Part shown: piece by piece, positions 1 through 5,882 of the stretch
Numbering within the stretch: the first letter of the stretch is position 1
Layout of the letters: every line of letters begins with the position of its first letter
NCBI GenBank assembly: GCA_944371545.1
Contig: CALVXT010000090.1
Location: forward strand, 1-5,882
Direction: 5' to 3'
Length of the DNA: 5,882 nucleotides
DNA from: an uncultured Bacilli bacterium
GTDB taxonomy: Bacteria; Bacillota_I; Bacilli_A; RF39; UBA660
Program-made: the position numbers and the translations under genes
The notes under the pieces: model-generated
What the model saw: only the letters and a program-made list of their open reading frames with translations
Told to the model about the DNA's origin: nothing
The model's database searches: none

Positions 1-1520
1 TTAGCAATTTCCTCTTTTTTTTCTTTAGTATTTGTTGTAATAAATAAATCAAATTTATATGGGATTTTTTTTAATTCATTAAGCATTTCTGGTAGTACGT
101 CTGGATAGAATACATGTGCTTGAACTAAAATTTTAAAATTTTGTTTTCGCTTCGGTTGGTCTACTTGGTCCATAACTTTCAAATTGGCTTTAAAAGGTAT
201 TCCGCAAATCGCTTTAGAAAGTGTATTTATGTTGGCATATCCATATTTTTTATCTGGTTCTAAATATGTTCCTTCTCCCCATTCATTCCACGCATTAACG
301 AAAAGGAATGTATCTGAAAAATCATTTTCAAACATTTTATTCATAACCATAGTTGTCCATTTATAAAAGCTTTCTAACGAATAGTTATACAAAACGGTGT
401 ATCCTTTTTTTCTTCGGGCAGAATTATCCCATCCCATTGTTACAGAATAACTAAACTTTTTTAAAGGATAATGATTTTTATATATTGTTCGTAAACTTTC
501 AACAATTTTAGAATAATTTAATACATTTGCTTCTTCATTTATACCTGTGATTTTATCATTTGGTAGCGATAATTGTGTTGGAGCAAAGTCAAATTCTCCA
601 TCTACAAAAGGCGTATTACTATAATCTTTCATATGTACTATAGTCTTACTCCATATTTCGATTTCGCCAATTCCTATTTCACGAGCTCTATTTCTCCATT
701 TTTTACAAACTTCTTCGAAGTCAGGAATATCTTTTGAATTATAAACCATTAATAAAGGTTTGTTTTGAATTCGAATATATCTTTTATCTTCTGCATATTT
801 TTTCCAATCATCTATAAATTTTTGAGGATCTTCATCTAAATATTTTTGTTCAATTAATATATTTTTTTCCAAGCCATCCCATGTTCTTGTCCAATTTTCA
901 TTTGCCCAACATAAAACAAAAGGAAAATCAATTTCTTTATGCTCTAATAACAAATCTACAGGTTTTTCTAAAAGTCTTTTGCCAGAAAACCAATAATAAT
1001 AAAAAGCAAATCCATATATACCGTGCGATTTTGCAAGTTCAATTTGTTTTTTTATTATATCAATATTATCTAATGTATAATAGCCAAAATCTTCATGTGG
1101 TTCACGTGGCATGTAATGACCATCAAATCTTGGTTTAGATTTTTTTGTGTTTGTCCATTCAGTAAAATTTTTTCCCCACCATTTATCATTTTCAGGAATA
1201 CTATGAAACTGAGGCAAATAAAAGGCAATGGTTTTTATTATTGGATTTATTTTTGAAAAGTCAAAGTTTTCTTCATAATGAGAATCATAAGCCTTTTCTT
1301 TATGATAATCATACTCAACCACAGGTTCGACATCTTGTTCTAGTTTCTTTGACTTTTTTATTTTTGAAGTAATTGAACGAATAAATTCTGTATATTTCCA
1401 ACTTTTACTATTAATAATAGTATTAAATTTTTCCTCATAAAAAGCTTTTTCTCTATCTACTTTTTTCAAGTATTCTCTTAATTCAAAAATTTCTTTACGA
1501 TATTGATACTCTTTATTCAT
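1..1520 (-). CDS. WbsX/GH99-like and RgpF-like multidomain polysaccharide biosynthesis protein (partial, 3' end outside window)
   Basis: I translated 506 uninterrupted codons from an ATG at 1520; the frame is still open at base 1. Residues 1-60 are charged and coiled-coil-like, with the 'NSKSWK' motif often seen beside surface-glycan transferase domains. Residues ~95-430 match the WbsX family (GH99-like, PF14307): YLPQFH (101-106), WWGKNFTEW (114-122), GIYGFAFYYYWF (167-178), CWANENWTRTWDG (204-216), GWDN (363-366) and NAWNEWGEG (409-417). From ~462 the sequence FKILVQAHVFYPD, then PYKFDLFITT, looks like the start of a rhamnan synthesis F (RgpF) domain. WbsX domains occur in O-antigen and wall-polysaccharide loci, but their reaction is not firmly known; RgpF proteins take part in rhamnan side-chain formation. 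The start is supported by GGGAG (1530-1526), five bases upstream, and overlaps the preceding stop by 8 bases. No signal peptide is seen, so a cytoplasmic role is inferred. Family call is strong; function is uncertain. Confidence 0.9.
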   Translation of the reverse strand, partial: MNKEYQYRKEIFELREYLKKVDREKAFYEEKFNTIINSKSWKYTEFIRSITSKIKKSKKLEQDVEPVVEYDYHKEKAYDSHYEENFDFSKINPIIKTIAFYLPQFHSIPENDKWWGKNFTEWTNTKKSKPRFDGHYMPREPHEDFGYYTLDNIDIIKKQIELAKSHGIYGFAFYYYWFSGKRLLEKPVDLLLEHKEIDFPFVLCWANENWTRTWDGLEKNILIEQKYLDEDPQKFIDDWKKYAEDKRYIRIQNKPLLMVYNSKDIPDFEEVCKKWRNRAREIGIGEIEIWSKTIVHMKDYSNTPFVDGEFDFAPTQLSLPNDKITGINEEANVLNYSKIVESLRTIYKNHYPLKKFSYSVTMGWDNSARRKKGYTVLYNYSLESFYKWTTMVMNKMFENDFSDTFLFVNAWNEWGEGTYLEPDKKYGYANINTLSKAICGIPFKANLKVMDQVDQPKRKQNFKILVQAHVFYPDVLPEMLNELKKIPYKFDLFITTNTKEKKEEIA

Positions 1521-3444
1521 TTTTACTCCCTTTCTCTTTCTTTAAATTCCACACCTTTTCTAAAAATTTATATCTTTTTTCTATTTGCTCTTTTTGAAAA
1601 CTTGTTAATTTAAATTGTTTGTCAAAGTAAGCATGAATTTGCTTTATTTCTTTTAAATGCGCGTCTTTTTTCGTTACTGATGAAACATTGTTTCCATGGA
1701 CACGATAATAATTTAAAGTTTTACTACTATATGCAATTTTGCCATTTTTCATAACATTCACATAAAATAACCAATCACCTGCTTGTTTAAACTTACCTGA
1801 TAATTCAAAATACTGGTGATAATCATCTTTTTTTATTAAAGCAGAAGAGACATTAGCAATTGTACAATTCAAGAATGCATAATTTTTGATTTCTTCTTTA
1901 CCTTCATTAATAAAGTCATGGTCCCAATGTCCAGTTTTCATAATATCAATTTCGCTTTTTATACTTTTTAAAATCTTTTTGCCAACTCCATTAATATAGG
2001 CTGTGTCGCAATAACTAATTCTAATATTGTCTTCTTTCTTTAAAGGTTTTACTAAAGTTTTTAGTAAGTCTTTGTCGCAGTAATCATCTGCTTCGGCGAT
2101 CCAAACATAATCTCCCTTTGACATCTCGAATCCTTTTTTCCATTGTTTAAAAGCTGAACCACTATTTTCTTTGTTATAAACTTTTTTAATATTTATATAT
2201 TCTTCTAAAACTTCAACTAAATGATCAATTTTTTCGCGACTGTTATCTGTCGAACAATCATCAAGTAAAAGAATTTCAAAAATTTTCACTTTTTGATTTA
2301 AAACGCTATATAATCTTTCTTCTAAAAATCTTTCGTAATTATAATTGGGAATTACTACAGATATTTTAAAATCATTTTCTTTTCTTCGTCTATTTTTTTT
2401 GGCTTCTTTTATAAGAAGTTTTTCATCAATTGGTGGAATAATTTTTTTCTTAATATGATTTTGAAAAAGTTTCAAAAAAGAAATAGTAGCATTTGCAAAA
2501 TTGTAATGACCTGTACATTCAAATTTGAATAAAAGTCGATAATAAATCTGACTTTTTTTATTTGTTGTGCTTAAAAAACGCCAGTAAAAGCGATTTTGTC
2601 GAATATTATATTTTTGAGAAAGCTCATTAAACTTTTTCAAATATTTTTTTCTTTCTTTGGTGTTTTCTATTTTTGGAAAAACATATAAAAATAAGGAAAT
2701 AAGTTGATTAAATACAATTGCATCTTTATATAGTTCGTAATCTTCTTCTTTTTCAATTCTTTTTAATGTACTATCAACTCCAGCAAAAATATCAAATCTT
2801 TTCTCACTAAAATGAGAATTTTGAATAGAATTATTTCTTTGTACATAATAATAGAAAACATCTGGTACATAAGCAATTTTTTTTGCTTTAACTAGAGCTG
2901 GAATAACAACTGCAATGTCTTCATTTACTTTTCCTTCGGCAAATGGATATTGTTCCATAATTTCTCTTTTGAAAAGTTTATTGCAAGCTGAAGCTGCTAG
3001 CCCATTATCGATAAAATCAATTTTTTCTTTACCATTACATCCTCTAGTTATTTGAAATGTTTTAGTATCTTCATAATAAAGTTTCATATCACAAACTGCA
3101 ATTTCAGCTTGTTCCTTTTTAATTGCCTTTATAAGATTTTCATAATAATCTTTTTCGATATAATCGTCTGAATCAATATAACCTACATATTTTCCTGTGC
3201 TTTTTTTTAATCCAATATTCCTAGAATAAGATAAACCTTTATTTTCTTCATTTTCAATAAGTAGTACTTTTGGATGATTTTCATATTCTTTTAAAATTTC
3301 TAATGAATTATCCGTACTTTTATCTTCTACTAAAATCAATTCTAAATTTTCATAAGTTTGGTTTAAAATCGATTCAATACATTTTTTTACATATTTTCTT
3401 GTGTTATATACACTTACGATTACAGAAATTTTTTCTTTTTCCAT
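1513..3444 (-). CDS. tandem two-domain family 2 glycosyltransferase (643 aa)
   Basis: Two complete GT-A, family 2 domains lie in one chain. Domain 1 (residues ~5-210) begins ISVIVSVYNT, has the nucleotide-binding VEDKSTDNS (39-47), a DSDD metal/sugar-nucleotide site (91-94), NKLFKRE (155-161) and NED (174-176) as candidate catalytic base region. Residues ~211-355 are a Lys-rich helical-looking linker. Domain 2 (~359-590) begins FKISVVIPNYNY, has LLDDCSTDNS (393-402), EADD (451-454), GDWLFY (556-561) and YYRVHGNN (579-586). Each would transfer a sugar from a nucleotide donor onto a growing lipid-linked glycan at the inner membrane face; donors and linkages cannot be assigned. Single family 2 enzymes are usually 250-350 residues, so the length fits two units. 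ATG at 3444 follows AAAGGAG (3458-3452) by seven bases; the previous stop is 4 bases upstream. The 3' end overlaps the next gene in ATGAATAA. Both domains look intact. Confidence 0.93.
   Translation of the reverse strand: MEKEKISVIVSVYNTRKYVKKCIESILNQTYENLELILVEDKSTDNSLEILKEYENHPKVLLIENEENKGLSYSRNIGLKKSTGKYVGYIDSDDYIEKDYYENLIKAIKKEQAEIAVCDMKLYYEDTKTFQITRGCNGKEKIDFIDNGLAASACNKLFKREIMEQYPFAEGKVNEDIAVVIPALVKAKKIAYVPDVFYYYVQRNNSIQNSHFSEKRFDIFAGVDSTLKRIEKEEDYELYKDAIVFNQLISLFLYVFPKIENTKERKKYLKKFNELSQKYNIRQNRFYWRFLSTTNKKSQIYYRLLFKFECTGHYNFANATISFLKLFQNHIKKKIIPPIDEKLLIKEAKKNRRRKENDFKISVVIPNYNYERFLEERLYSVLNQKVKIFEILLLDDCSTDNSREKIDHLVEVLEEYINIKKVYNKENSGSAFKQWKKGFEMSKGDYVWIAEADDYCDKDLLKTLVKPLKKEDNIRISYCDTAYINGVGKKILKSIKSEIDIMKTGHWDHDFINEGKEEIKNYAFLNCTIANVSSALIKKDDYHQYFELSGKFKQAGDWLFYVNVMKNGKIAYSSKTLNYYRVHGNNVSSVTKKDAHLKEIKQIHAYFDKQFKLTSFQKEQIEKRYKFLEKVWNLKKEKGSKNE
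1526..1530 (-). promoter_or_regulatory. ribosome binding site of the WbsX/RgpF gene, inside the preceding coding region
   Basis: GGGAG (within AAAGGGAG) lies five bases before the ATG at 1520 and inside the last codons of the tandem glycosyltransferase gene. The next gene starts before that gene stops (ATGAATAA, 1520-1513), so this site supports both the chosen start and translational coupling. Confidence 0.75.
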
Positions 3445-3448
3445 GTTT

Positions 3449-4294
3449 TTACTCCTTTGCCATCTCTTTTTTTAAAATTTCTAACGATTTAATAATCTCT
3501 TTCGTTCTAAATAGTAATTTTTGACGATCCTTTTTTTGAAATAACGTATTTAAACTTCCACCTTCCTTATGAATTATTTCTATTTCGGGTGAATATAGAG
3601 ATACTAAGTGTTCTTTCATTATTCGATTATAAAGCAAATCTTCCTCATGATATAAAAAAGTATCTTTAATAAAAATATCCATATGCTTTTGATAATACTT
3701 TTGAGAAAAAATCAAAGCACATCCATGTAATGCTACATTTTGCTCTTCTTTTTCACCATTTTTAAAAATAGGAGGTGAAACAATTTTAGATTTTAAAAAT
3801 ATATATATTTTTAATAGAAAATACAGTATGCTATTTTGATAAATCTTTGCTAATTTTTTTTGATATTGAATTTCTTCATCTACTTCATTAATATTTTTTA
3901 GAGGTCGATAAGGATTCACTGAACCACTTTTTTCTGGACAAATTATTTTAGGCCCCAAAATATCAAATTTTTTTCTTTGGTAAATTTTAAAAATTTTTTC
4001 TAAAAAATTTTTTTGTTTTATTATAGTATCGTTGTTGATAACCACTAAAAAATCGGGCTTGTATTTTTGAATTGCTAAAGTGCATCCCTCATTGTTGGCT
4101 TTAGCAAATCCAATGTTTTCTTTTAAGCACAGAACATCGTCTACTTCTTTTTGAAATTCCATTCTTTCTTTTTCGTTTAAAGTTGCATTATCTACTACAA
4201 CAATTTTTTTGGCTCCATTTAATTTTTTTATTGATTGAATACACTCTTTTGTATCTTGTATATTTTTATAATGAAGAATTATAAATGCAGTCAT
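3449..4294 (-). CDS. family 2 glycosyltransferase, rhamnosyltransferase-like (281 aa)
   Basis: A single GT-A domain of the COG1216 (WcaA/RfbN-like) type, expected to add one sugar to a lipid-linked polysaccharide intermediate in the cytoplasm. Visible motifs, numbered from the ATG at 4294: TAFIILHYKN at the N-terminus, VVVDNAT (32-38), ENIGFAKANNEG (59-70), the metal-site equivalent VINNDT (85-90), HGCALIFS (190-197), FLYHEED (213-219) holding the likely catalytic acidic residues, and HKEGGS (242-247). The pattern NIGFAKANNEG plus YHEED is typical of this subfamily, many of which are annotated as rhamnosyltransferases, but donor sugar is not proven. A hydrophobic patch at 155-168 may touch the membrane. 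The chosen ATG lies one base after the permease stop, with AAGAGG (4306-4301) six bases upstream; an in-frame TTG at 4312 would add six residues but lies inside the permease gene and is poorly spaced from any ribosome site. Four bases separate it from the next gene. Confidence 0.92.
   Translation of the reverse strand: MTAFIILHYKNIQDTKECIQSIKKLNGAKKIVVVDNATLNEKERMEFQKEVDDVLCLKENIGFAKANNEGCTLAIQKYKPDFLVVINNDTIIKQKNFLEKIFKIYQRKKFDILGPKIICPEKSGSVNPYRPLKNINEVDEEIQYQKKLAKIYQNSILYFLLKIYIFLKSKIVSPPIFKNGEKEEQNVALHGCALIFSQKYYQKHMDIFIKDTFLYHEEDLLYNRIMKEHLVSLYSPEIEIIHKEGGSLNTLFQKKDRQKLLFRTKEIIKSLEILKKEMAKE
3452..3458 (-). promoter_or_regulatory. ribosome binding site of the tandem glycosyltransferase gene, embedded in the preceding gene
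   Basis: AAAGGAG, seven bases before the ATG at 3444, is made from the final Lys-Glu codons of the upstream glycosyltransferase and runs up to its TAA stop. Termination and reinitiation are therefore likely coupled. Confidence 0.8.
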
Positions 4295-4295
4295 T

Positions 4296-5069
4296 TTATA
4301 CCTCTTCGGCAAATCCTTTTTCTAATTTTCTAAAAATCAAATAGCCAATTACTAAAATAATTAAAGCAACGATACTTATATAAAGAAGTGATCCTAGATT
4401 GGGCATTGTTTTGGTATAGAAAATGCTTCGATAAGAATCTACTAAATGGGTCATTGGATTTAAATATAAAATCCATCTGATTTTTTCTGGAAACATATCA
4501 GCAGTATACAAAATAGGAGTAGCATAAAATAATAGATTTAAAATGAAACTAACAATATATTCAATGTCTCTTACGTATACATTAATTGCACTTAAAATGA
4601 ACAATAAACCTAGACTAAGTACACTTTGAATTATAGCAATTAATGGCAACCATAATAGTTGTAAGCTAAATCCAATACCGCCAAAAAAAACAAAAATTAA
4701 AATGATTACACAAGAAATCAAAAAATTAATAAGTCCTGCACACACTACGCTTATAGGTAATATTTCACGTGGAAAATATACTTTTTTTATAATCCCACCA
4801 TTCATCCAAATACAATTGCATCCTGTTGTAATGCATGTGGTAAAAAAGTTCCACGGAATAATAGCAACAATTAAAAATATCAAATAGTTAGGCACAGATA
4901 CACGCATAATATAAGGAAAAACAATTGCATAAACAGCTACCATAAGAAGTGGATTTAAAAATGACCACAAAACCCCTAAAAAAGATCCCTTATATTTTCC
5001 TCTAATTTCTTTTTTTACATTTGTTTTTAATAATTCTCGATATTGATATAAATTTTTAAAAATTGTCAT
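4296..5069 (-). CDS. polysaccharide ABC transporter permease, Wzm/TagG/RgpC type (257 aa)
   Basis: Membrane half of an ABC-2 exporter that moves a lipid-linked polysaccharide or teichoic-acid-like polymer across the cytoplasmic membrane, working with the ATPase encoded just upstream. The N-terminal amphipathic part (1-28) leads into the family hallmark YKGSFLGVLWSFLNP (26-40). Six hydrophobic spans can be seen at about 31-54, 61-82, 105-130, 138-161, 170-190 and 226-247. Other family signatures are VYFPREILP (97-105), VYVRDIEYI (164-172) and LNPMTHLVDSYRSIFY (203-218). Length is normal for the family (about 255-270). ATG at 5069 follows AGGTGA (5079-5074) by four bases, and that ribosome site overlaps the stop of the ATPase gene, so the two are likely translated in a coupled way to give matched subunits. 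In most characterised loci the permease precedes the ATPase; here it follows. Transported polymer is inferred only from the neighbouring glycosyltransferases. Confidence 0.94.
   Translation of the reverse strand: MTIFKNLYQYRELLKTNVKKEIRGKYKGSFLGVLWSFLNPLLMVAVYAIVFPYIMRVSVPNYLIFLIVAIIPWNFFTTCITTGCNCIWMNGGIIKKVYFPREILPISVVCAGLINFLISCVIILIFVFFGGIGFSLQLLWLPLIAIIQSVLSLGLLFILSAINVYVRDIEYIVSFILNLLFYATPILYTADMFPEKIRWILYLNPMTHLVDSYRSIFYTKTMPNLGSLLYISIVALIILVIGYLIFRKLEKGFAEEV
4301..4306 (-). promoter_or_regulatory. ribosome binding site that decides the start of the single-domain glycosyltransferase
   Basis: AAGAGG sits inside the last codons of the permease gene, six bases before the ATG at 4294. It favours this ATG over the upstream in-frame TTG at 4312, whose nearest purine-rich stretch (AAAAGGA, 4320-4314) is only about one base away from the TTG, too close for normal initiation. 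Confidence 0.7.
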
Positions 5070-5073
5070 TTAA

Positions 5074-5817
5074 TCACCTACACTTCTCTAGGTATTTTGG
5101 AATGACTTCTTTAGGAGTAGCATCCATTTCTACCTTTCCATCATAAATCCAAATAGCTCGATTGCATAATTTTTCTATTTGATCTAAACTATGGCTTACA
5201 ATTACAATTGTTTTGTCACTATTTTTTAATTCTTCTAATTTTTTAAAACATTTTTCTTGAAAATGCTGATCTCCTACTGCTAAGATTTCGTCAATTAAAA
5301 GTATCTCGGCATCAACATTAATGGCAATTGAAAAAGCAAGACGCATATACATTCCAGATGAATAAGTTCTAACTGGATTATCGATGAATTCTCCAAGTTC
5401 AGAAAATTCAATAATATCTTCTAATCTTTTATCAATTTCTTCTTTTGTTAACCCAAATATGGCGGCGTTAAAATAAATGTTTTCTCTACCTGTAAAATCC
5501 TGATGAAAACCAGCACCTAATTCAAGTAATGAAGTTAGTTTGCCATGTGTAATAACTTTTCCTGTTGTTGGATAAATAATTTTTGTCATTAATTTTAATA
5601 GAGTGGATTTTCCAGAACCATTTACTCCAATTAAGCCTACTGTCTCACCTTTTTTTATTTTTACATTAATATCTTTTAAGGCGACAAACTCTTCACTTTT
5701 ATTTCTTTTCCAAAATAACATATGTTCTTTTAGCGTACTTGCTTTGTCGTAATAAATTTTAAATTTTTTTGTTACATCAATTACTTCAATTGCATACTCA
5801 TTTGCTACCTGTTTCAT
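5074..5817 (-). CDS. polysaccharide ABC transporter ATP-binding protein, Wzt/TagH/RgpD type (247 aa)
   Basis: Cytoplasmic ATPase that powers export of a lipid-linked surface glycan through the neighbouring permease. Visible motifs: Walker A GVNGSGKST (64-72), the glycan-exporter hallmark LELGAGFHQDFTGREN (98-113) covering the Q-loop region, ABC signature YSSGMYMRLAFSIA (152-165), Walker B ILLIDE (172-177) with catalytic Glu177, D-loop AVGD (180-183) and switch His209 in IVSHS. The N-terminus (IEVIDVTKKFKIYYDKASTLKEHM) is the usual one for this subfamily. The protein stops right after the nucleotide-binding domain at 247 residues, so it lacks the C-terminal carbohydrate-binding domain of the long Wzt proteins (about 400 or more residues) and the extra C-terminal domain of Bacillus TagH. 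The ATG at 5817 is preceded by GAGGTGA (5827-5821) and a promoter; it appears to be the first gene of the operon. All catalytic residues look intact. Confidence 0.95.
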   Translation of the reverse strand: MKQVANEYAIEVIDVTKKFKIYYDKASTLKEHMLFWKRNKSEEFVALKDINVKIKKGETVGLIGVNGSGKSTLLKLMTKIIYPTTGKVITHGKLTSLLELGAGFHQDFTGRENIYFNAAIFGLTKEEIDKRLEDIIEFSELGEFIDNPVRTYSSGMYMRLAFSIAINVDAEILLIDEILAVGDQHFQEKCFKKLEELKNSDKTIVIVSHSLDQIEKLCNRAIWIYDGKVEMDATPKEVIPKYLEKCR

Positions 5818-5820
5818 AGC

Positions 5821-5827
5821 TCACCTC
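5821..5827 (-). promoter_or_regulatory. ribosome binding site of the ABC ATPase gene
   Basis: GAGGTGA lies three bases before the ATG at 5817 (six bases from the GAGG core), a strong match to the 16S anti-Shine-Dalgarno sequence. It fixes the start of the first gene of the operon. Confidence 0.8.
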
Positions 5828-5845
5828 AATATTCATTTCTTTTAT

Positions 5846-5874
5846 AGTATACCAAATAAGACTCACAATATCAA
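5846..5874 (-). promoter_or_regulatory. sigma-A-type promoter with extended -10 driving the operon
   Basis: On the minus strand, TTGATA (5874-5869) is one mismatch from the -35 consensus, followed by an exact 17-base spacer and TATACT (5851-5846), one mismatch from the -10 consensus. TGG directly before the -10 gives an extended -10 TGn element. The predicted start of transcription is near 5839-5840, leaving a leader of roughly 22 bases before the ATPase ATG. No other promoter is needed for the genes downstream, since their gaps are 4 bases or less. The call rests on pattern only; in AT-rich DNA chance matches occur, but the spacing, extended -10 and position just before the first gene support it. 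Confidence 0.75.
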
Positions 5875-5882
5875 TTTTTCTC

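Noticed and set aside
184..366. 60-codon open frame on the + strand
   Set aside because: It is antisense to the clearly coding WbsX domain (including the NAWNEWGEG motif), has no ribosome site and no recognisable protein features.
881..1138. 85-codon open frame on the + strand
   Set aside because: Antisense shadow of the WbsX domain; low-complexity translation and no family resemblance.
1..1520. Possibility of TGA read as tryptophan (Mollicute code)
   Set aside because: Over 506 codons every tryptophan is TGG and no in-frame TGA occurs; the ATPase gene ends at TGA exactly where the family is expected to end.
3270..3524. 84-codon open frame on the + strand, Phe/Leu/Ile-rich and membrane-like
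   Set aside because: The hydrophobic look comes from reading antisense to Lys/Glu/Asn-rich codons at the junction of two real glycosyltransferase genes.
4295..4312. TTG start at 4312 for the single-domain glycosyltransferase, adding six residues
   Set aside because: It overlaps the permease coding end, its nearest purine-rich stretch is too close, and the conserved N-terminal strand begins right after the ATG at 4294, which has a well-placed AAGAGG.
4702..4887. 61-codon open frame on the + strand
   Set aside because: Antisense to the membrane spans of the permease; no start context or homology signal.
5861..5870. TATTGTGAGT between the promoter elements, resembling half of a Crp/Fnr-type (TGTGA) or lac-operator-like site
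   Set aside because: There is no matching inverted TCACA half at a suitable distance, so a five-base match in the spacer is best treated as chance.

Overview
The window is an AT-rich stretch, visibly around 30% G+C or lower by eye (not computed), read entirely on the minus strand. Lys/Asn/Ile/Phe-rich proteins, AGGAG-type ribosome sites before every gene, a sigma-A-like promoter and protein families typical of Gram-positive cell-wall glycan loci all suggest a low-GC Bacillota. TGG is used for the tryptophans checked and TGA serves as a stop, so the code looks standard rather than Mycoplasma-like. I cannot name the genus from this sequence.

Layout in transcription order, from high to low coordinates: a short leader with a near-consensus promoter (5818-5882); an ABC-transporter ATPase of the Wzt/TagH/RgpD type (5074-5817); its ABC-2 permease of the Wzm/TagG/RgpC type (4296-5069); a single-domain family 2 glycosyltransferase of the rhamnosyltransferase-like group (3449-4294); a 643-residue protein with two family 2 glycosyltransferase domains (1513-3444); and the first 506 codons of a multidomain protein that has an N-terminal coiled-coil-like segment, a WbsX/GH99-like domain and the start of an RgpF-like domain, cut off by the window edge (1-1520). 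Gaps between genes are 4, 1 and 4 bases and the last junction is an 8-base overlap, so this is one translationally coupled operon. No intergenic stretch exceeds 65 bases, and I see no RNA gene, mobile element, CRISPR array or terminator.

Together the genes look like part of a locus that builds a surface polysaccharide (rhamnan-like wall polysaccharide, teichoic-acid-like polymer or capsule) on a lipid carrier in the cytoplasm. Three glycosyltransferase domains plus the WbsX/RgpF protein would build or modify the chain, and the two-gene ABC transporter would move it across the membrane. The initiating sugar-phosphate transferase, nucleotide-sugar synthesis genes and wall-attachment enzymes are not in the window. 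The sugar specificity of each enzyme cannot be read from the sequence.

This is a recognisable class of locus, not a wholly new system. The parts most worth a second look are the WbsX-RgpF fusion, which keeps a GH99-like glutamate pair, the tandem glycosyltransferase protein, and the ATPase-first order of the transporter genes.
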